A stretch of 64,000 nt of DNA from Apus apus (lineage: Eukaryota > Chordata > Aves > Apodiformes > Apodidae): contig NC_067291.1 of NCBI RefSeq assembly GCF_020740795.1, positions 20,738,780 through 20,802,779 on the forward strand, read 5' to 3'. Positions within the stretch are counted from its first letter, which is position 1. The number at the start of each line of letters is the position of its first letter. The notes under the pieces are model-generated. The model had not been told where the DNA came from. It worked only from the letters and a program-made list of their open reading frames with translations, and made no database searches. Shown piece by piece: positions 12,130-24,230 of the stretch. The translations under genes were made by a program, and so were the position numbers.

Positions 12130-12295
12130 CCTTATTTATCACCCTGCAAAGGCTCGCTGGGCGCGATTCGTTTAAGGATTCTGTTTGTTTCTGCTGATGA
12201 GGACTGTTAATTTGCGCGGCGGTCTCATTAGGCCTAAACCACCAATTAATTTCTTTTGTTCCCATTAAACGGCTGATTCCTAAACCATTCCTGCA
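12130..12295. promoter_or_regulatory. Candidate conserved AT-rich element
   Basis: Unique sequence with CTTATTTATC, CTGTTAATTTGCGCGG, CATTAGGCCTAAACC and CACCAATTAATTTC, downstream of the CpG-rich patch. Confidence 0.38.
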
Positions 12296-12358
12296 GCCAC
12301 AATGGACGGCTCAGAGCTGCAGCCCCTCCATCCTCCCTGGCAGCGGCACCGCTCCTCA

Positions 12359-12430
12359 GCCCCCACCCCAGCACCGACATCAGCACCCACCCCGGCACCC
12401 ACCCCAGCCCCCACCCCAGCACCCACCTCA
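12359..12430. repeat. Short tandem repeat (CACCCCAGCACC-like)
   Basis: Degenerate 12-bp units of CCCACCCCAGCA type. They produce artefactual GAGVGAGV and PTPAPTPA peptides on the two strands. Confidence 0.8.
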
Positions 12431-13002
12431 GCTGTGCACTTGATGCTCCGGGGCCCGATCCCAGCCGGCAAATCCAGGGTTAAACGCATCCATCCTTCCA
12501 GCTGCCACATCTCAGAGCTGGAAAACGAGCATGGGTGAGACCAGGGGGGTGTGAGGGATGCAGAAGCCAAAACACTGAGCTTTTCCCATCAGTTCAACAA
12601 GTTGAAAATTAGGGTTTTGGGTGTTTTTATATTTTTTTTATGCTCCACTGTGGTTTTGTCTGATTATGGGTGTATTCAGGCCAAGAGGAGCTTGTGGGTT
12701 ATGTTTTCCAGCTTGGCCACACAATTTGCAGCTGCATTGAAGAGTCCTTGACTGTCTCTTAGTGATTTAATGCCAGAAAGTGTCAGCTTTTGTCTGCTGC
12801 TAACACTGGGGCAAGTACTTAGCCTTGTTTGACACTCCTGCAGCCCAAGCTGGCTTCTGAGAACTAAATACCCAAGGTGAGCAAACAGCCCGTCTTGACA
12901 AAAAAAACCAAAACAAAGCAAACAACAACAATTAAAAATACAGATGCTGTGTGGTGATCACTGCTTTGTGATGGACTCACCAAAACCTGCTGCAAGTGAA
13001 GT

Positions 13003-13190
13003 GTGAAGTTGTCCAGAGAAGCTGTGGCTGCCCCATCCCTGGCAGTGTTGAAGGGCAGGTTGGATGGGGCTTGGAGCAGCCTGGGCTGCTGGGAGGTGTC
13101 CCTGCCCATGCAGGGGGGTTGGAACTGGATGAGCTTTAAGGTCCCTTCCAACCCAAACCAGTCTGGAATTCTGGGATTCCCTGACAGTCT
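13003..13190 (+). mobile_element. CR1 LINE 3' fragment (plus orientation)
   Basis: Typical CR1 tail from GAAGCTGTGGCTGCCCCATC through GGTTGGATGGGGCTTGGAGC to TCCAACCCAAACCAGTCTGG. Confidence 0.9.
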
Positions 13191-14635
13191 GTATCCTGCT
13201 GTGATGTCCCCAGTGTGCTGTCACCTGAGGTGCAGCCAGCACCCATGTCACGGAGTCACAGACTACCACCAAAGGTGTGCCCAGCCCAAAGCAATTAGCC
13301 CTTATAATATAACCATATCCACCTGTGGCTCTCCATTACAGCCAATTAAAAGCAGCTGTGGCCAGATATAATTACCACCAGGTCATAAAGTAAGCTTTGA
13401 GTAGGCTGTCTCTCTGGAAAGGGACAGGGATGAGGGGTGGTTGGAGGACCCTGGGTGGGGTGACAGCCCCAGCTCCCCACCGTGGCAGATCACACTGAGG
13501 GTTCAAAGCAGTCGATGCTCTCAAACAACAATTGCTCATTGTGTTTGCTGTCTTTGCCCAGATTTATGGTGTCGTTGTGGCCCGATGGTGTAAGCAAACA
13601 GCTGCTGGGGGAAAGGTTTACAGCACCCTGGGTTCGGCAGAAACCCTGGGCTCAACCCGCTAGGGACCTATCTGGGGCCAGGGGACCCTGGCAGGGTGAT
13701 GTCACCTCCACACCAGGGATGGTGGTCAGCACCCACCACCATGAAGCACCCACTGGCTCTCCTCCTGCTGCTCCCAAGTCCGTGGGACCAGCCTCTCCCC
13801 TGCACCTCAGCAACTTACACACCTTCAGAGCCATTTCCATTTGTCTCCATTACCTGGAAGAAAGGCACAATGATCCTTGAAAAGGGCCCCTTGTAGGGCT
13901 GCACCACTGCTTTTTCCCACATTTCCTGTACCTAATGAAGACAAATGAATATTATCTTAACCTGTTCCAGCAATTCCGGATCCCAACCAGTGCTGGGAGA
14001 ATGGGCAGTAGTAACCCTTTGCTTGCTGTCCTGCCTGCACTGAGACATCAGAAATGAGCTGAATGTCCCTGTAGGGCTCCCGGAGGAGTCCTGGCTCTTT
14101 GCACCACAAATGGGGCTTTGCTTTGTTGCTGATGAGCTGATTTATTTTGCTCCCATTGCTCTAAGGCAGGAGCTTCAGCTCCGTTCAAATCCCTGCTGAA
14201 AATGGTGTTTTGCAGCATAGAGGAGCAATGTGATCCTTGCCAGGAGAACAGCAGTAACACCATGTAACATCAGGAGACAAGAAAGGTCTTGAACACAAAC
14301 CTGCAAATTGTTCGAAGCCAATGGGTTAAAGGAAAAAATTATGCCAGAAGAGATAAAAGCTGAGAAGAAGACCTTTCAGAGCAGGACATCTTGATGATGT
14401 CTTCCTGGTCTCCAGGAGGAGGTTGCAGAGGTGTTGAGGAGCTGTTAGTTGGGTGGTTGGGAGGAAGCCAAGGTCGGGTTGGGTGGTTGGTGATGAAAGA
14501 CTACCCAGCCCCACAGTAACTGGCACCAACGTTAAGCAGTTGCTAAACCCAGGACATGTGGAAATCAGTGAGGCTGGTTCAGCTGCAGCCAAGGAGCTTG
14601 AAAAACAGTTGGCCAAGGAGAACGGTTGGGCCATT
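13191..14635. other. Intergenic, no gene recognised
   Basis: Unique sequence apart from the bordering CR1 fragments. No coding gene, RNA gene or tandem repeat was recognised. Confidence 0.4.
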
Positions 14636-14950
14636 AATGTTGATTTTCAATAAGTCTTTGAAGACCAGGGTGGGTCCAGAGGGCTGGGAGAAAGCTAATG
14701 TTGTGCCAGTGTTTTAAAAGGGCAGCCAAGATGACCCAGGTAATTACAGGCCTGTCAGGCTGACATCGATCCCGGGAAAAATAATGGAACAGCTGATACA
14801 GGACTCAATTAATAGAGAGTCAGAGGAGGACAGTGCAATTAATGCCAATCAGCGTGGATTTATGGGGACAGCCCCTGTCAAGCTCTTGTGATATCTCCTT
14901 GATGAGATTACAACTTTGGTGAATAATCATAAATGTTCACACGACAGGTT
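14636..14950 (+). mobile_element. Degenerate CR1-type LINE reverse-transcriptase fragment
   Basis: From 14,739 the plus strand encodes GNYRPVRLTSIPGKIMEQ, the conserved reverse-transcriptase block of CR1-like LINE elements, and then ANQRGFMGTAP. A stop codon interrupts the frame at 14,889-14,891, after which DEITTLVNN resumes the LINE pattern. An old, dead insertion from an internal part of the element, unlike the other CR1 pieces, which are 3' ends. Confidence 0.75.
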
Positions 14951-15945
14951 TTGTGCTGTCCTCAAGAGCTCGTGATGGGGACACAAGTAACATGAAGGGC
15001 CAGAGTGCTCAGAGGGTGTCCAGGGGGCCTGGGGGCTGGTGCTGGGGACTGCTGGACATGTCCATGTGAGCTGGAGGAAGAACAGACCTTGTTCCTGGGG
15101 GTATCCACGAAGGAACAGGGAGCAGCAGGTGGAGGAGGGACCGGTGTGGGTCAAACCAGCCCAGAGCAGGTTGGGCTGCTTCAAAAGCACAGCCAGGGAC
15201 ATCTGAAACTTGCTGATTGGCCTAGGAGGAAACATGCTGCTTTCAGGATATTTCAGCCTTCTTTAAAAGCTCAGCCAATTTTAAATCTAAAAAATTGAAA
15301 ACAAGCATCATTTGGAAATGCAAAGGCTCAATCCCATTTTGGAAACGTCAGGAACAAAATGTTTCAGCATCTTCAAAAGGTAAAAATCCCTGTTCAGGCT
15401 TTTGTTTCTCAGCAGGTTTTGTACCGAATGCCTGGGGCTGCTGATGGCCTTCCCACCCCAGGCCCAGGGATGCTCCAGGCACACACAGTGCCAGGGGGAA
15501 TCTTGGAAATGTGGATCTGGGGGGTCTCTGGGGCTGGGGACTGGCAGGGGATGATGGCTCACTCTGGGCTCTGCTGGTCCCCAGAATGTCCCTGAGCATG
15601 TCCCCCCAGACTCGTCTGTCTGGGGGGATATGGTGAGATGGGCTCCTGCAGGAATATCCCTAGATGTTTCTGCCCCTGCTGCCCAGCCCCATTAGCCACT
15701 GAGATGCTGCTGGGCCCAGCACCTTTTATTTAAAGTATGAGGCAGGTTATAAAAAATGTCACTGATGATTTGTTTGTGTTTTCTAAACCGTTGTTAAAAA
15801 TTTATAGTCAGGACAAAACGCAAAATGGGGAGGGGAAAAAAACCCACACCAACAAACCCTAACACAGCAAACAACGACAACAACAAACCCCAACCAAGCC
15901 CTGCATGTTCTAGCTGAGCCTCTCCATAAATGAAAGGGATTTGCT
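14951..15945. other. Intergenic, no gene recognised
   Basis: Unique sequence with no family-level features in any frame. A short A-rich stretch lies at about 15,825-15,900. Confidence 0.4.
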
Positions 15946-15949
15946 TTTG

Positions 15950-16270
15950 AGGGTGGTCCGCGGAGCTGCGTGCCAGAGCCCTGTGCGCTCAGAAGAGCGA
16001 GGATCAGGAGGTTAAGTGTTGGGAAAGGGGAGGGGAGAAGCAGCTCGGCGGGGCGGGGGGCGCGGTGCCTGCGCAGGGGCTGCGCGGGGAGGGCTGCGGG
16101 ACGGGGCTGATCCCCCCCTGCCCTGCCATTAGCATGCAAAGCCGGGGGTTTTGCTTGGAGGAATTTGCGAGCTGCTTTGGGGGATTACGGGAGGGGACGC
16201 TGGCGGCTGCGGAGGGAGCGCACGGCTGAGCCTTCCCACCCCCCCTGCTGCGCCGGGACGGGGTCTGGGG
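15950..16270. other. Orphan CpG-rich patch
   Basis: GC- and CpG-dense stretch with GGGGCGGGGG and TGCCTGCGCAGG, and no coding gene attached. A small CpG island or non-coding promoter is possible. Confidence 0.4.
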
Positions 16271-16488
16271 GACTCGGCAGGGGACGAGGGGGATGAAGCA
16301 AGATCTTTGTAGGGAAAATATTTCTGCCGCAAGAAGCAAGCCAGCTGTAAGGGAGCACGGCTGCAGCTGACAGAGGGGCACAGGGGCTGCTGTCTCGCCA
16401 GGGCTTGCCTGGCTTCGCTCAAGCTGGGCAGGCTCAGCTCCAGTGCAGCCTTGGCCCAGCCCTTGCAGACAGCAGCAAGGGTGGTTTA

Positions 16489-16975
16489 GAATCATGGAAT
16501 CATCACATTGTTTGGGTTGGAAAGGACCTTGAAGATCATCCAGTCTGTTATCCCAGCCCTGCCAAGGCCACCACTGCCCCATGTCCCTCAGCACCACATC
16601 TACAGGGCTTGGAAATCCCACCAGGGATGGGGACTCCACCCCTGCCCTGGGCCTGACAACCCTTTGGGGAAAAAATTGTTTCTAAAATCTAATCTGAACC
16701 TCCCCTGGCACAACTTGAGGCCATTTTGTTTTGTTCTATCACTTGTTCCTTGGGAGAAGAGACCAACCTCCTCTCAGGCAGTTGCAGAGAGTGAGCAGGT
16801 CTCCCCTCAGCCTCTCTTCCTCCAGGCTGAACACCCCCAGGTCCCTCAGCCACTCCAGCCCCTTCCCCAGCTCTGTTACCTTTCTCTGGACACACTCCAA
16901 CCCCTCAGTGTCATCCTTGTTGTGAAGGGCCCAGAACTGATCCCAGGATTCCAGGTGTGGCCTCAGAAGTTTGAT
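16489..16975 (-). mobile_element. CR1 LINE 3' fragment (minus orientation)
   Basis: Long CR1 tail starting AGAATCATGGAATCATCACA, with the CTGACAACCCTTTGGGG, CTCAGCCTCTCTTCCTCCAG and GACACACTCCAACCCCTC landmarks. Confidence 0.92.
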
Positions 16976-18849
16976 GGCTCAGGAGAGCTCCCGGGTTGTG
17001 TATCAGCAGGGACGTTTGCTTTGCCATTCAGACAGCTCCTGTTCTTGGGAAGGTATTTGTCAGAAAAGAGAGAAATCACATTAAAGCTGGCCATGGGGGT
17101 GTAAGTTGGCTGGTTTCAAAGGAGCATCAGTGCTTTTGGGAGGAGCAGTGACCTCCAGCACAGCCAAACCAAAGCTCCCCAGGAGCCCCGGTGCCAGCAG
17201 CGTGGCCCCCACCACATCAGGCATGTCTGCCCTTTGTTCTTGCAGTGCTAGTAGGAATAAAAAGGCTAAAAAGAAGCCCAAAGCCACCCAAGTTTGCCCC
17301 AAGGGAGCAGCAGAGCCTCACTGGCCATGCTGAGGTTGTCCCAGGGCGGCTGGGCTGGCCAGGAGCTGCTGGCAGCGCAGGGAGAGCCTGCAAGAGAGGG
17401 AGGGAGGGAGGCTGGAATTGCCCCAGATGTTGCTGCCACAGATGTCCTGAGCTCGGGGACACTGTGCAGAGCAAAGCAGCTGTGGGTGGGACTGACTCAG
17501 CCCCAACCAGGGCTTTGATGACTACAAACCCCCAGCAGTGTCCCCCTCCAAGGCAGGGTGCCTACTGTGTGCTCACAGCCCAGGCAGCATCGCTGCTTCC
17601 CCAGAGTCATGTTCCCCCCAGGGGGCTGCCCCCACTGTGGCACTAGTCACCCTGGGAGCTGAAGCTGCTGGCCAGCCCCATGCAGCTGTGACACTGCAAT
17701 GTGACCTGGCTGGCTTTGAGCTTGCTTTGAAACTGGGACGTTTGCAGAAACGCTCTGGCTTTGACAGCTTTGCTTCCCTCCGGAGAGCACCTGGAGGCAG
17801 CCAGAGAGACCCATCCCATGTGCTGGCTGCTGGACCAGCCACCCCCACAGAGAAGGCAGTGGCACCAGGAGCAGCTCTGGCTGGTCCCCAGCCCCCTCAG
17901 ATCCCCCTGGCAGAGATGTGACTCTCCACGGAGGACAGCTGGGACACCGAGGATGTGTCCCTGCCACACTGGGATCAGAGTGACGAGCGCTCATAAATAC
18001 CACTTGGTGCTGGCTCCCCCAGCCAGGCTGCACCAGGGGATAATGCATTTATCTGCAAGTAAGGTATAAGGCCACAAGTCCAAAGCTACAAATCCTCACA
18101 AGTGAGTATTAATGGATTATGCCTCCGCAATCCATTGCATGTTCTAGTTATACAACAAAAATTGGGATAATAAAACAGCTCTTAGTGTCAAAATGTAATT
18201 AAACTGCTTCAATAGGCCTTGAGAAGAGCCCAGCTGCTTTGTGCTGCCATAAAGCATTTCCAACGGCTGCGCCATTTGCTCGCCTGAACCAGAGCCCCTG
18301 GATCCTGCCGTGGCTGCGGCGCCGCGGGGAGGTCACAGTCTCCCCCCCATAAATCAGCCCTGACGTGCCTGTGCGTGGCAATGTCCCCAGGGCCTGCCCG
18401 TGGATGCTCTCCCTGTGCTGGGCCAGCAGCAGAGCTGTGCTGGCTGCGGTGGGGAGTGGGCTTTGGGGGGGTCCCACACCCCAAAATGTGCAGGGAGGGG
18501 CTGCTGCCCAGCCCTCCAGCAGGAGAGTAAATGCCGAGTGAGCAGGGCCTGTCAATAGGCTCCTGTTTGGTGCTCCTGGGATAAATGAGCCATTAATTAA
18601 CCTCCCAGCAGAAGCTATCAAAGCTGCAGGTATGAAACACCAGTGATCAGTCACCCTGTTTATCCTCCTCAGCCTCATTAGTGTCCTGTGAGCGCCCAGC
18701 GAGGTGCTGCCCGTGCTGCCACACGTCCCCAGGGCCCCACAGCTTTCCCACTCCTGATCCCACCTCAGCCACCCATGGGAACAGCCCAGCTGAGCAGTCC
18801 CACCTCAGAAGGTGCCTGCTCTGCAGGCAAGAGACATTATTCCAGAAAC
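16976..18849. other. Intergenic, no gene recognised
   Basis: Mostly unremarkable. About 18,045-18,240 is an AT-rich unique block (GATAATGCATTTATCTGC, CAATCCATTGCATG) that could be a regulatory element. Confidence 0.35.
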
Positions 18850-19160
18850 ACAGAATCATTAATGGTTTGGGTGGGAAGGGACCTTCAAGATCATCTAGAT
18901 CCAACCCCTTCCATGGGCAGGGACACCTCCCACCAGCCCAGGCTGCTCCAAGCCCCATCCAACCTGCCCTTCAACACTGCCAGGGATGGGGCAGCCACAG
19001 CTTCCCTGGGCAGCCTGGGCCAGGGTCTCTCCACCCTCACAGCAAAGAGTTTCTCCCTCAGGTCTCATCTCAATCTTTCAGCTTCAAACTGTTCCCCCTT
19101 GTCTGCTGGGGATGCAGCCTGGGACACAGGGCAGAGGAGGCTCCAGAGCTCCCAGGGGCT
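18850..19160 (-). mobile_element. CR1 LINE 3' fragment (minus orientation)
   Basis: Starts CAGAATCATTAATGGTTTGG and continues with the common CR1 tail including CCATCCAACCTGCCCTTCAA and CAAACTGTTCCCCCTTG. Confidence 0.92.
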
Positions 19161-21150
19161 GCAGAGGAAGGTGTAGGTGTGTGTAGGTGTGTGTCTATCT
19201 GTGTGTGCACACACGTGCACTCCTGCACGCACTTACCTTTATCATCTCACCCATCTTCACCCCGGGGTGCTGGGGGTGGGGGGAAGCAGATTTGACTTTT
19301 ATGTTTAACAATAAGAACTTTCATTGTAGCAAAACGTTGGCTGGTCAAAATTAGACTAGTTAATTCCAGAGAATTGTTTCATCTCAGCTCAACAGTAATA
19401 ATGAATCTTTTTTTTTTTTTTTTTTTTTACAAGATGAATTGGTGAGCAGCCAACTTCCTCCAGGGCAACTCCTGGGTTGTGTTGATCCTGCTGGAATTTA
19501 CCTTGGGGAAAAAAAAAAAAAAGAAAAAAAAAAAGAAAACGTTTAAAACTATCAAATGCTACTATTCATAACAACATGTTATTTAGCTCAGCCATTTACT
19601 GACAGCGTGCAGATGGAGCCAAGGCTTTTACAAAAAATGCTCACACAACACTTTTCTCCTAAGCCAGACACAGCTGAAAAGAACTTCCAGTCCTGCCCCC
19701 CCCCCCCAGGTTTATCCTTGCAGGAGCCAAGAAGCCCGACGGGCTGCTCGGTGAACACGGAGCTGCCTTGAAAAATTAATCTGATCTTGGCCTCTGCCTC
19801 AAAAATAAAAAGGGCTCCCCTGGAAGGCTGGGTTTTCTGCAGGGTCCCCATGGAGCTGTGCCCCTTGGTTGTGGCTTCAGAACCTCAGATTTGCAGGATT
19901 GGTCCCTGGGGGAGGTGGGGCTGGGATTGTCTGAGCAGCTGAGCACTTGGAAGGTATTTATCAGGAAAGAGATAAATCTCATTAATGAGATTTTTGAGAC
20001 TTTTCATGCTTTAATAAGATTTTTCATGGATTTTAGGGCCAGGAGAGCAGACAGCAGCCGCCTCATTCAAGGTGTTTGCAGTGAGGCAGGGGCATCTCAG
20101 CCCCTGCACTCACGGAGGGACCTGGAGGCAACAGAGCATCTCACCCCAGCCCACTGCTTCCCACCCATGGGAACACTGGCTGGGAGAGGCCAGTTTCCCA
20201 TGCGGACAACATCCCTTTTCTTGAGCAGCAGAGAGCCCTGAAGTCACAGCAAGTCCCCAGGTTGAAGCACAAGCAACAGCACAGAGGAGTCTGGCTGGTT
20301 ACAGTGGGTTTGGCTCTACCAGGGGCTTCAGAAATGTCCCAGGTCAGCATTCAGGTGTCCCCATCAGGAGCAGCCCCATGGGCTGGCCTCAGGCTGGCCC
20401 CAGGGGGGGACCCTGATGCTTTCTCACGCTAGCACTGCAGGAGCAGCCTGTCCCCAGCAGTGAGGGCAGCTGCCTGCACCAGCACCGTGGCCGTGGGCAG
20501 AGTGGGGCCAGGCACCTTCCCAGCTCACCTTGCCCTGTCACCTGCAGAAGGGAGAGGCTGGCACCCCTCTGGGAGAGGCTCTGGGCACCCCTCCGTGCCC
20601 TGGGCAGCGTGTGTCAACACAGGCTGAGGATTTTTCCAGCCAGCAAAAGCGCTGCAGGGTTTTTATGCTGGCGTGGTGTTTGTGTTTTTTGTGCCGGGTT
20701 TGTGTTGTGTTGGTTTTTTTTTCAAGAGGGATTAAGCCAAATTAGTTTTTATCTGTTTCTGCAGTTTTCCGCTGGGATTCAGTGAAGCACCAGTGCCTGA
20801 GAAGAGAAAAACGATAACCATCGCCAGGCAGACACTCTGAGTACTGTTTTATCTCTGCCATTTGGAGTGATGACACCCTTCAAGCAGATAAACAAAGCAA
20901 CGAGGAGGGGCACGTTGTTAGCTGGAGTGCGTAAGGAGCAGAATGCTCCCTGCCACATTACAGACAATGCTAATGCACAATCATTCATTATAACTCAATT
21001 ACAGTAATTAAAACTGGTGGGATGCAGAGGCAGAACAGACGAAGGGAGCAGTGCCAACAGAATTTACACTCCGTGTCATCAGCTAGTGATAACAACAGCT
21101 GATGGTGTCCCCGAGCCGCCTCCACCATCTGCTCCCGAGCTGGCGACAAG
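19161..21150. other. Intergenic, no gene recognised
   Basis: Holds a T-run of 21 at 19,408-19,428 and A-runs at about 19,509-19,540. AT-rich stretches at about 19,940-20,040 and 20,860-21,030 could be regulatory. Confidence 0.35.
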
Positions 21151-21151
21151 G

Positions 21152-21330
21152 GGTGGCATGAGGTGCTGGGGAGGGGGCACTGGGTGCTGGGGAGGGGGGG
21201 GCACTGGGTGCTGGGGAGGGATGGCATGAGGTGCTGGGGGGGGGGGGGCACTGGGTGCTGGGGAGGGGGGGGGCACTGGGGGCTGGGGGGGGGTGGCACT
21301 GGGGGCTGGGGGGGGGTGGCACTGGGTGCC
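21152..21330. repeat. G-rich minisatellite
   Basis: About seven degenerate copies of a 22-27 bp unit like GCACTGGGTGCTGGGGAGGG with long G-runs on the plus strand. A strong G-quadruplex candidate. Confidence 0.88.
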
Positions 21331-21734
21331 ACAGTGACCATGTCGGTGGGGGGGTAGGAGTGGGCTTGTTGTGCCCTCTGGCAGGGCATGACATGGCACA
21401 GCATGGCAAGGCTCTGTTCCTCCTGCAGCACTGCCCACTGAGGGACCAGGGCCAGAGGGTGGGACCAGCTGCTCAGCCAGGTGGGGCTGGCACTCAGGGG
21501 GGTCACCATCCTCCATCTCTGCTGCTGGGGACCAGGACACCCAGGTTTGGTAATTCTGGGTCACCCAAAGCACAGTTTGGGCTGGCAGCTGCCCCAAGAG
21601 GGGCCCACCCTGGGGGTGCCAAAGCAGTGACCTGCACCCAACCACTGAACCCTTGGCACCACCTCTGGCCTCGCCAGCAAGGACTCTAGGACCAGCACCA
21701 GTGTGGGAAACCAGCCCAAGCCATGGCAGGGGGA

Positions 21735-21845
21735 GCCCAAAGGGTAAGGGCACCCCAAGGGTAACAGCTATGGAGTGCACCCCAAAGGGTAATAAGGGTT
21801 ACAAGGTGCACCCAAAGGGTAATGGCACCCAAAGGGCAAGGGCTC
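21735..21845. repeat. Short dispersed tandem repeat (CCCAAAGGGTAA)
   Basis: Five or six imperfect copies of CCCAAAGGGTAA with variable spacing, two of them joined to GGTGCACC or GAGTGCACC. Confidence 0.7.
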
Positions 21846-22099
21846 GGTTTTGACGCTCAGCAGCTGCTGGGATCCAGCACAGCAGCACGATGCTCACGGA
21901 AGGAAATCACTGCCAAAAAGTGGGCAATGCCCCCAAAAGACACTGCTGGCTGAGTGTGCCGGGCCGTGACCTCCTGGGCTGGGCAAAGACCGGGGTGCAG
22001 CCGGGTGCCCCACCGCAACACTCACCCCCTCTGCCTGCAGGTGCACGAGGTCTTGACCTGCCCCTCCTGCTGTGTCAGTGCAGCATCTACAAGGCTGGA

Positions 22100-22680
22100 C
22101 TAAAAGCATGTTGAAAAAAATAAAAGCCCTTATGAATATACAATTAAAATAAAGATGAGCGTGCGGGGCTCAGAGCACTGTCACTCCAGAGCAGGGGCGC
22201 GGGGCTGAGAGCGGAAATGGGCCTGGGAGAACCTGCGTGGGGCTCCAACACCTCCTCCATCAGCACTCGGGGAAAGGTTGTCGTCAAACCTAATTAATTG
22301 CAAAGGGCAACAGTTTGCTGGGAACTGTTGACAGCAGAACCTCAGCGGATGCAGTGCCCGAGGGGGCAGAGCTGGGGGTGGTGCCAGTGGGAGCTGCTGG
22401 GCCCTTCCGCTCCCCTGCTCTCCGAAATCTTCCAACAAAGGATTTCTTGCCATTTTTATCTTTTAATGGTCCCCTGTGTAAGCCCCTCATTCCACCCAGC
22501 TTAAAATCAGATTTAAATGCACTCGAAACCATTTCCCGCTGTACATTACCGGGAAGCCGAGCAGTTAAAAGAGTGCTGCTCCTGCTTTTTATTTCTCCCT
22601 CGCAGCAGGCTCTGTCATGTTCAATACATCACAGGGAGCCCCCGTAGGACGGTACATATGTCCTAGTTCAAGAGAAGAGC
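22100..22680. promoter_or_regulatory. Candidate conserved non-coding block just beyond the TLE3 3' end
   Basis: Unique AT-rich sequences at 22,100-22,170 and 22,265-22,330 (CAAACCTAATTAATTGCAAAG) and 22,430-22,650 (CCATTTTTATCTTTTAATGG). It lies 0.6-1.1 kb past the inferred poly(A) signal. Candidate only. Confidence 0.38.
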
Positions 22681-23235
22681 TTTGTCTCTGTCAGGGGCAG
22701 CCAGGATGAGAGCACAGGAACGTTAGAACCCGTCTCCTGGGGGTTGGGAGCCACCAGACCCCATCCCTGAGCATCCCACTCCCACCTTGGCACCCCCAGG
22801 TTCCCTGCTCAAGCCCTTTCACCATCCCCAAGCCCTCACTGCCAGCCTGCAGGAGCTGAAACCGAGCAGCCAGGTGAGGCCCTGGGGAAGAAAAAAGACA
22901 TTCTGGGGTGCAGGGTGTCCAGGGACAACAGGGGGGACGTCCACAGAGGAAGGAGCACAGCCCGGGGCAGTGGGTCCCCGGGGGACTCCACAGCAGCACC
23001 CCAGGAAGGGGAGAAGCTGAGGGCCAGGGCTGCAGGCAGCTGCTCCCATGGGTCCCATGCTCAGCTCCTGCTCCAGCTGACCTCTGCTGTCCTTCCCAGG
23101 GCAGGGGGGTCCCTGGGCCAGGGGCACCCTGTGCCCCCAGCGCCAGCACACAGGAACAGCCCCTCGCTTGCAGTCATGAACAACTCAGTGCAGGTTTTCA
23201 GAGACCAAATGGTTTATAGACACTTTGCTTTCAGT
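22681..23235. other. Intergenic, no gene recognised
   Basis: GC-moderate unique sequence immediately past the inferred TLE3 cleavage region. No features recognised. Confidence 0.35.
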
Positions 23236-23257
23236 TGAGCTTCATTACATTTACTTT

Positions 23258-23263
23258 TTTATT
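23258..23263 (-). terminator. Candidate distal TLE3 poly(A) signal AATAAA
   Basis: A perfect AATAAA on the minus strand about 2.2 kb after the stop codon. It is followed within 60 nt by a GTGTC segment that could act as the downstream element. Confidence 0.5.
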
Positions 23264-24230
23264 CTTTTTTTCCTTTTTTTTTTTCTTTTTTTGCTCTTTT
23301 TTTTTTTTTTACAAAAACCAGTTGTAGTTATTAACAGCTGTACATATTCTGCTACATACTTTGGTGTAAAGTGGAGAGCTCTGACTCCAACCCTCCGGGA
23401 CATGCAGGTCCTCTTTTTTTTTTTCTTTTAGGTTTTTTTTTTTTAATTATTTTAAGGAAAATGAAGCACCAACTTGCAAACCAGTGACCACAGGGGACAC
23501 AACCTGGGGGTGACCTCACTGCTGGGGGAGTATGCCCTGGGGGCAGTTCAAAGCCATCCAGCTCTTTCCAGCACCCCCTGACATCAACACAAAGGGGGGG
23601 GAGGATGCTCCAAAGGCCACGGGGATGGAGCCTGCACCCCGGGCTGAGTGCACAAGGGGACAGAGCTGTCCCCCCCCCGCCACCTTGGGGACCAAGCCCC
23701 AAACCACACACAGGACAGTGCCAAAGCCCTGGGCAGGTGCCAGCACAGGGCTGTTGGCACGAGGAGCATTTTCAGTCATTTTGCAGAGCCAAACCACCCT
23801 TCAAACCACTTTCCCTACACACAAGGTCCATCCATGAAGGCAGCAAGCACCAAAGAGCCCCACTGAGCCCACAGCCCTTACCTGCAACATGCCCGCAAGT
23901 TTTCTTTTGAACAGAAAAGGGCAAAAATCTTACTTTGATGGGGAAAAAAAACATCATTTCCCACCAGATCTCTCCTTCCAACCCCACCTGGCCCAGAGGG
24001 ATGCGATGCTGAGCATGCATTCCAGAGCAGCCAGGTACCCACCACCTCCTCCTCTCCGCGGTCTCTACTACTCACCTTTGCAAACCAGGCAGTTCTCACC
24101 TGAACCCTAAAAAGCATTATTATTAGCATTTTTGACCAGATTAAAAAAAAAAAAATCCATAAAAATGTAGTATAAAAATTCTCTTCCATATGCTACAATA
24201 CAGGGTGAGCACTTCTGCTACACAAATACT

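Noticed and set aside
12280..12570. GAGVGAGV-repeat open frame on the minus strand
   Set aside because: Produced by a 12-bp tandem repeat.
18681..19295. 204-codon plus-strand open frame
   Set aside because: Most of it is a translated reverse-oriented CR1 tail.
23225..23431. Phe/Leu-rich small open frame
   Set aside because: Encoded by T-tracts within the inferred TLE3 3' UTR.
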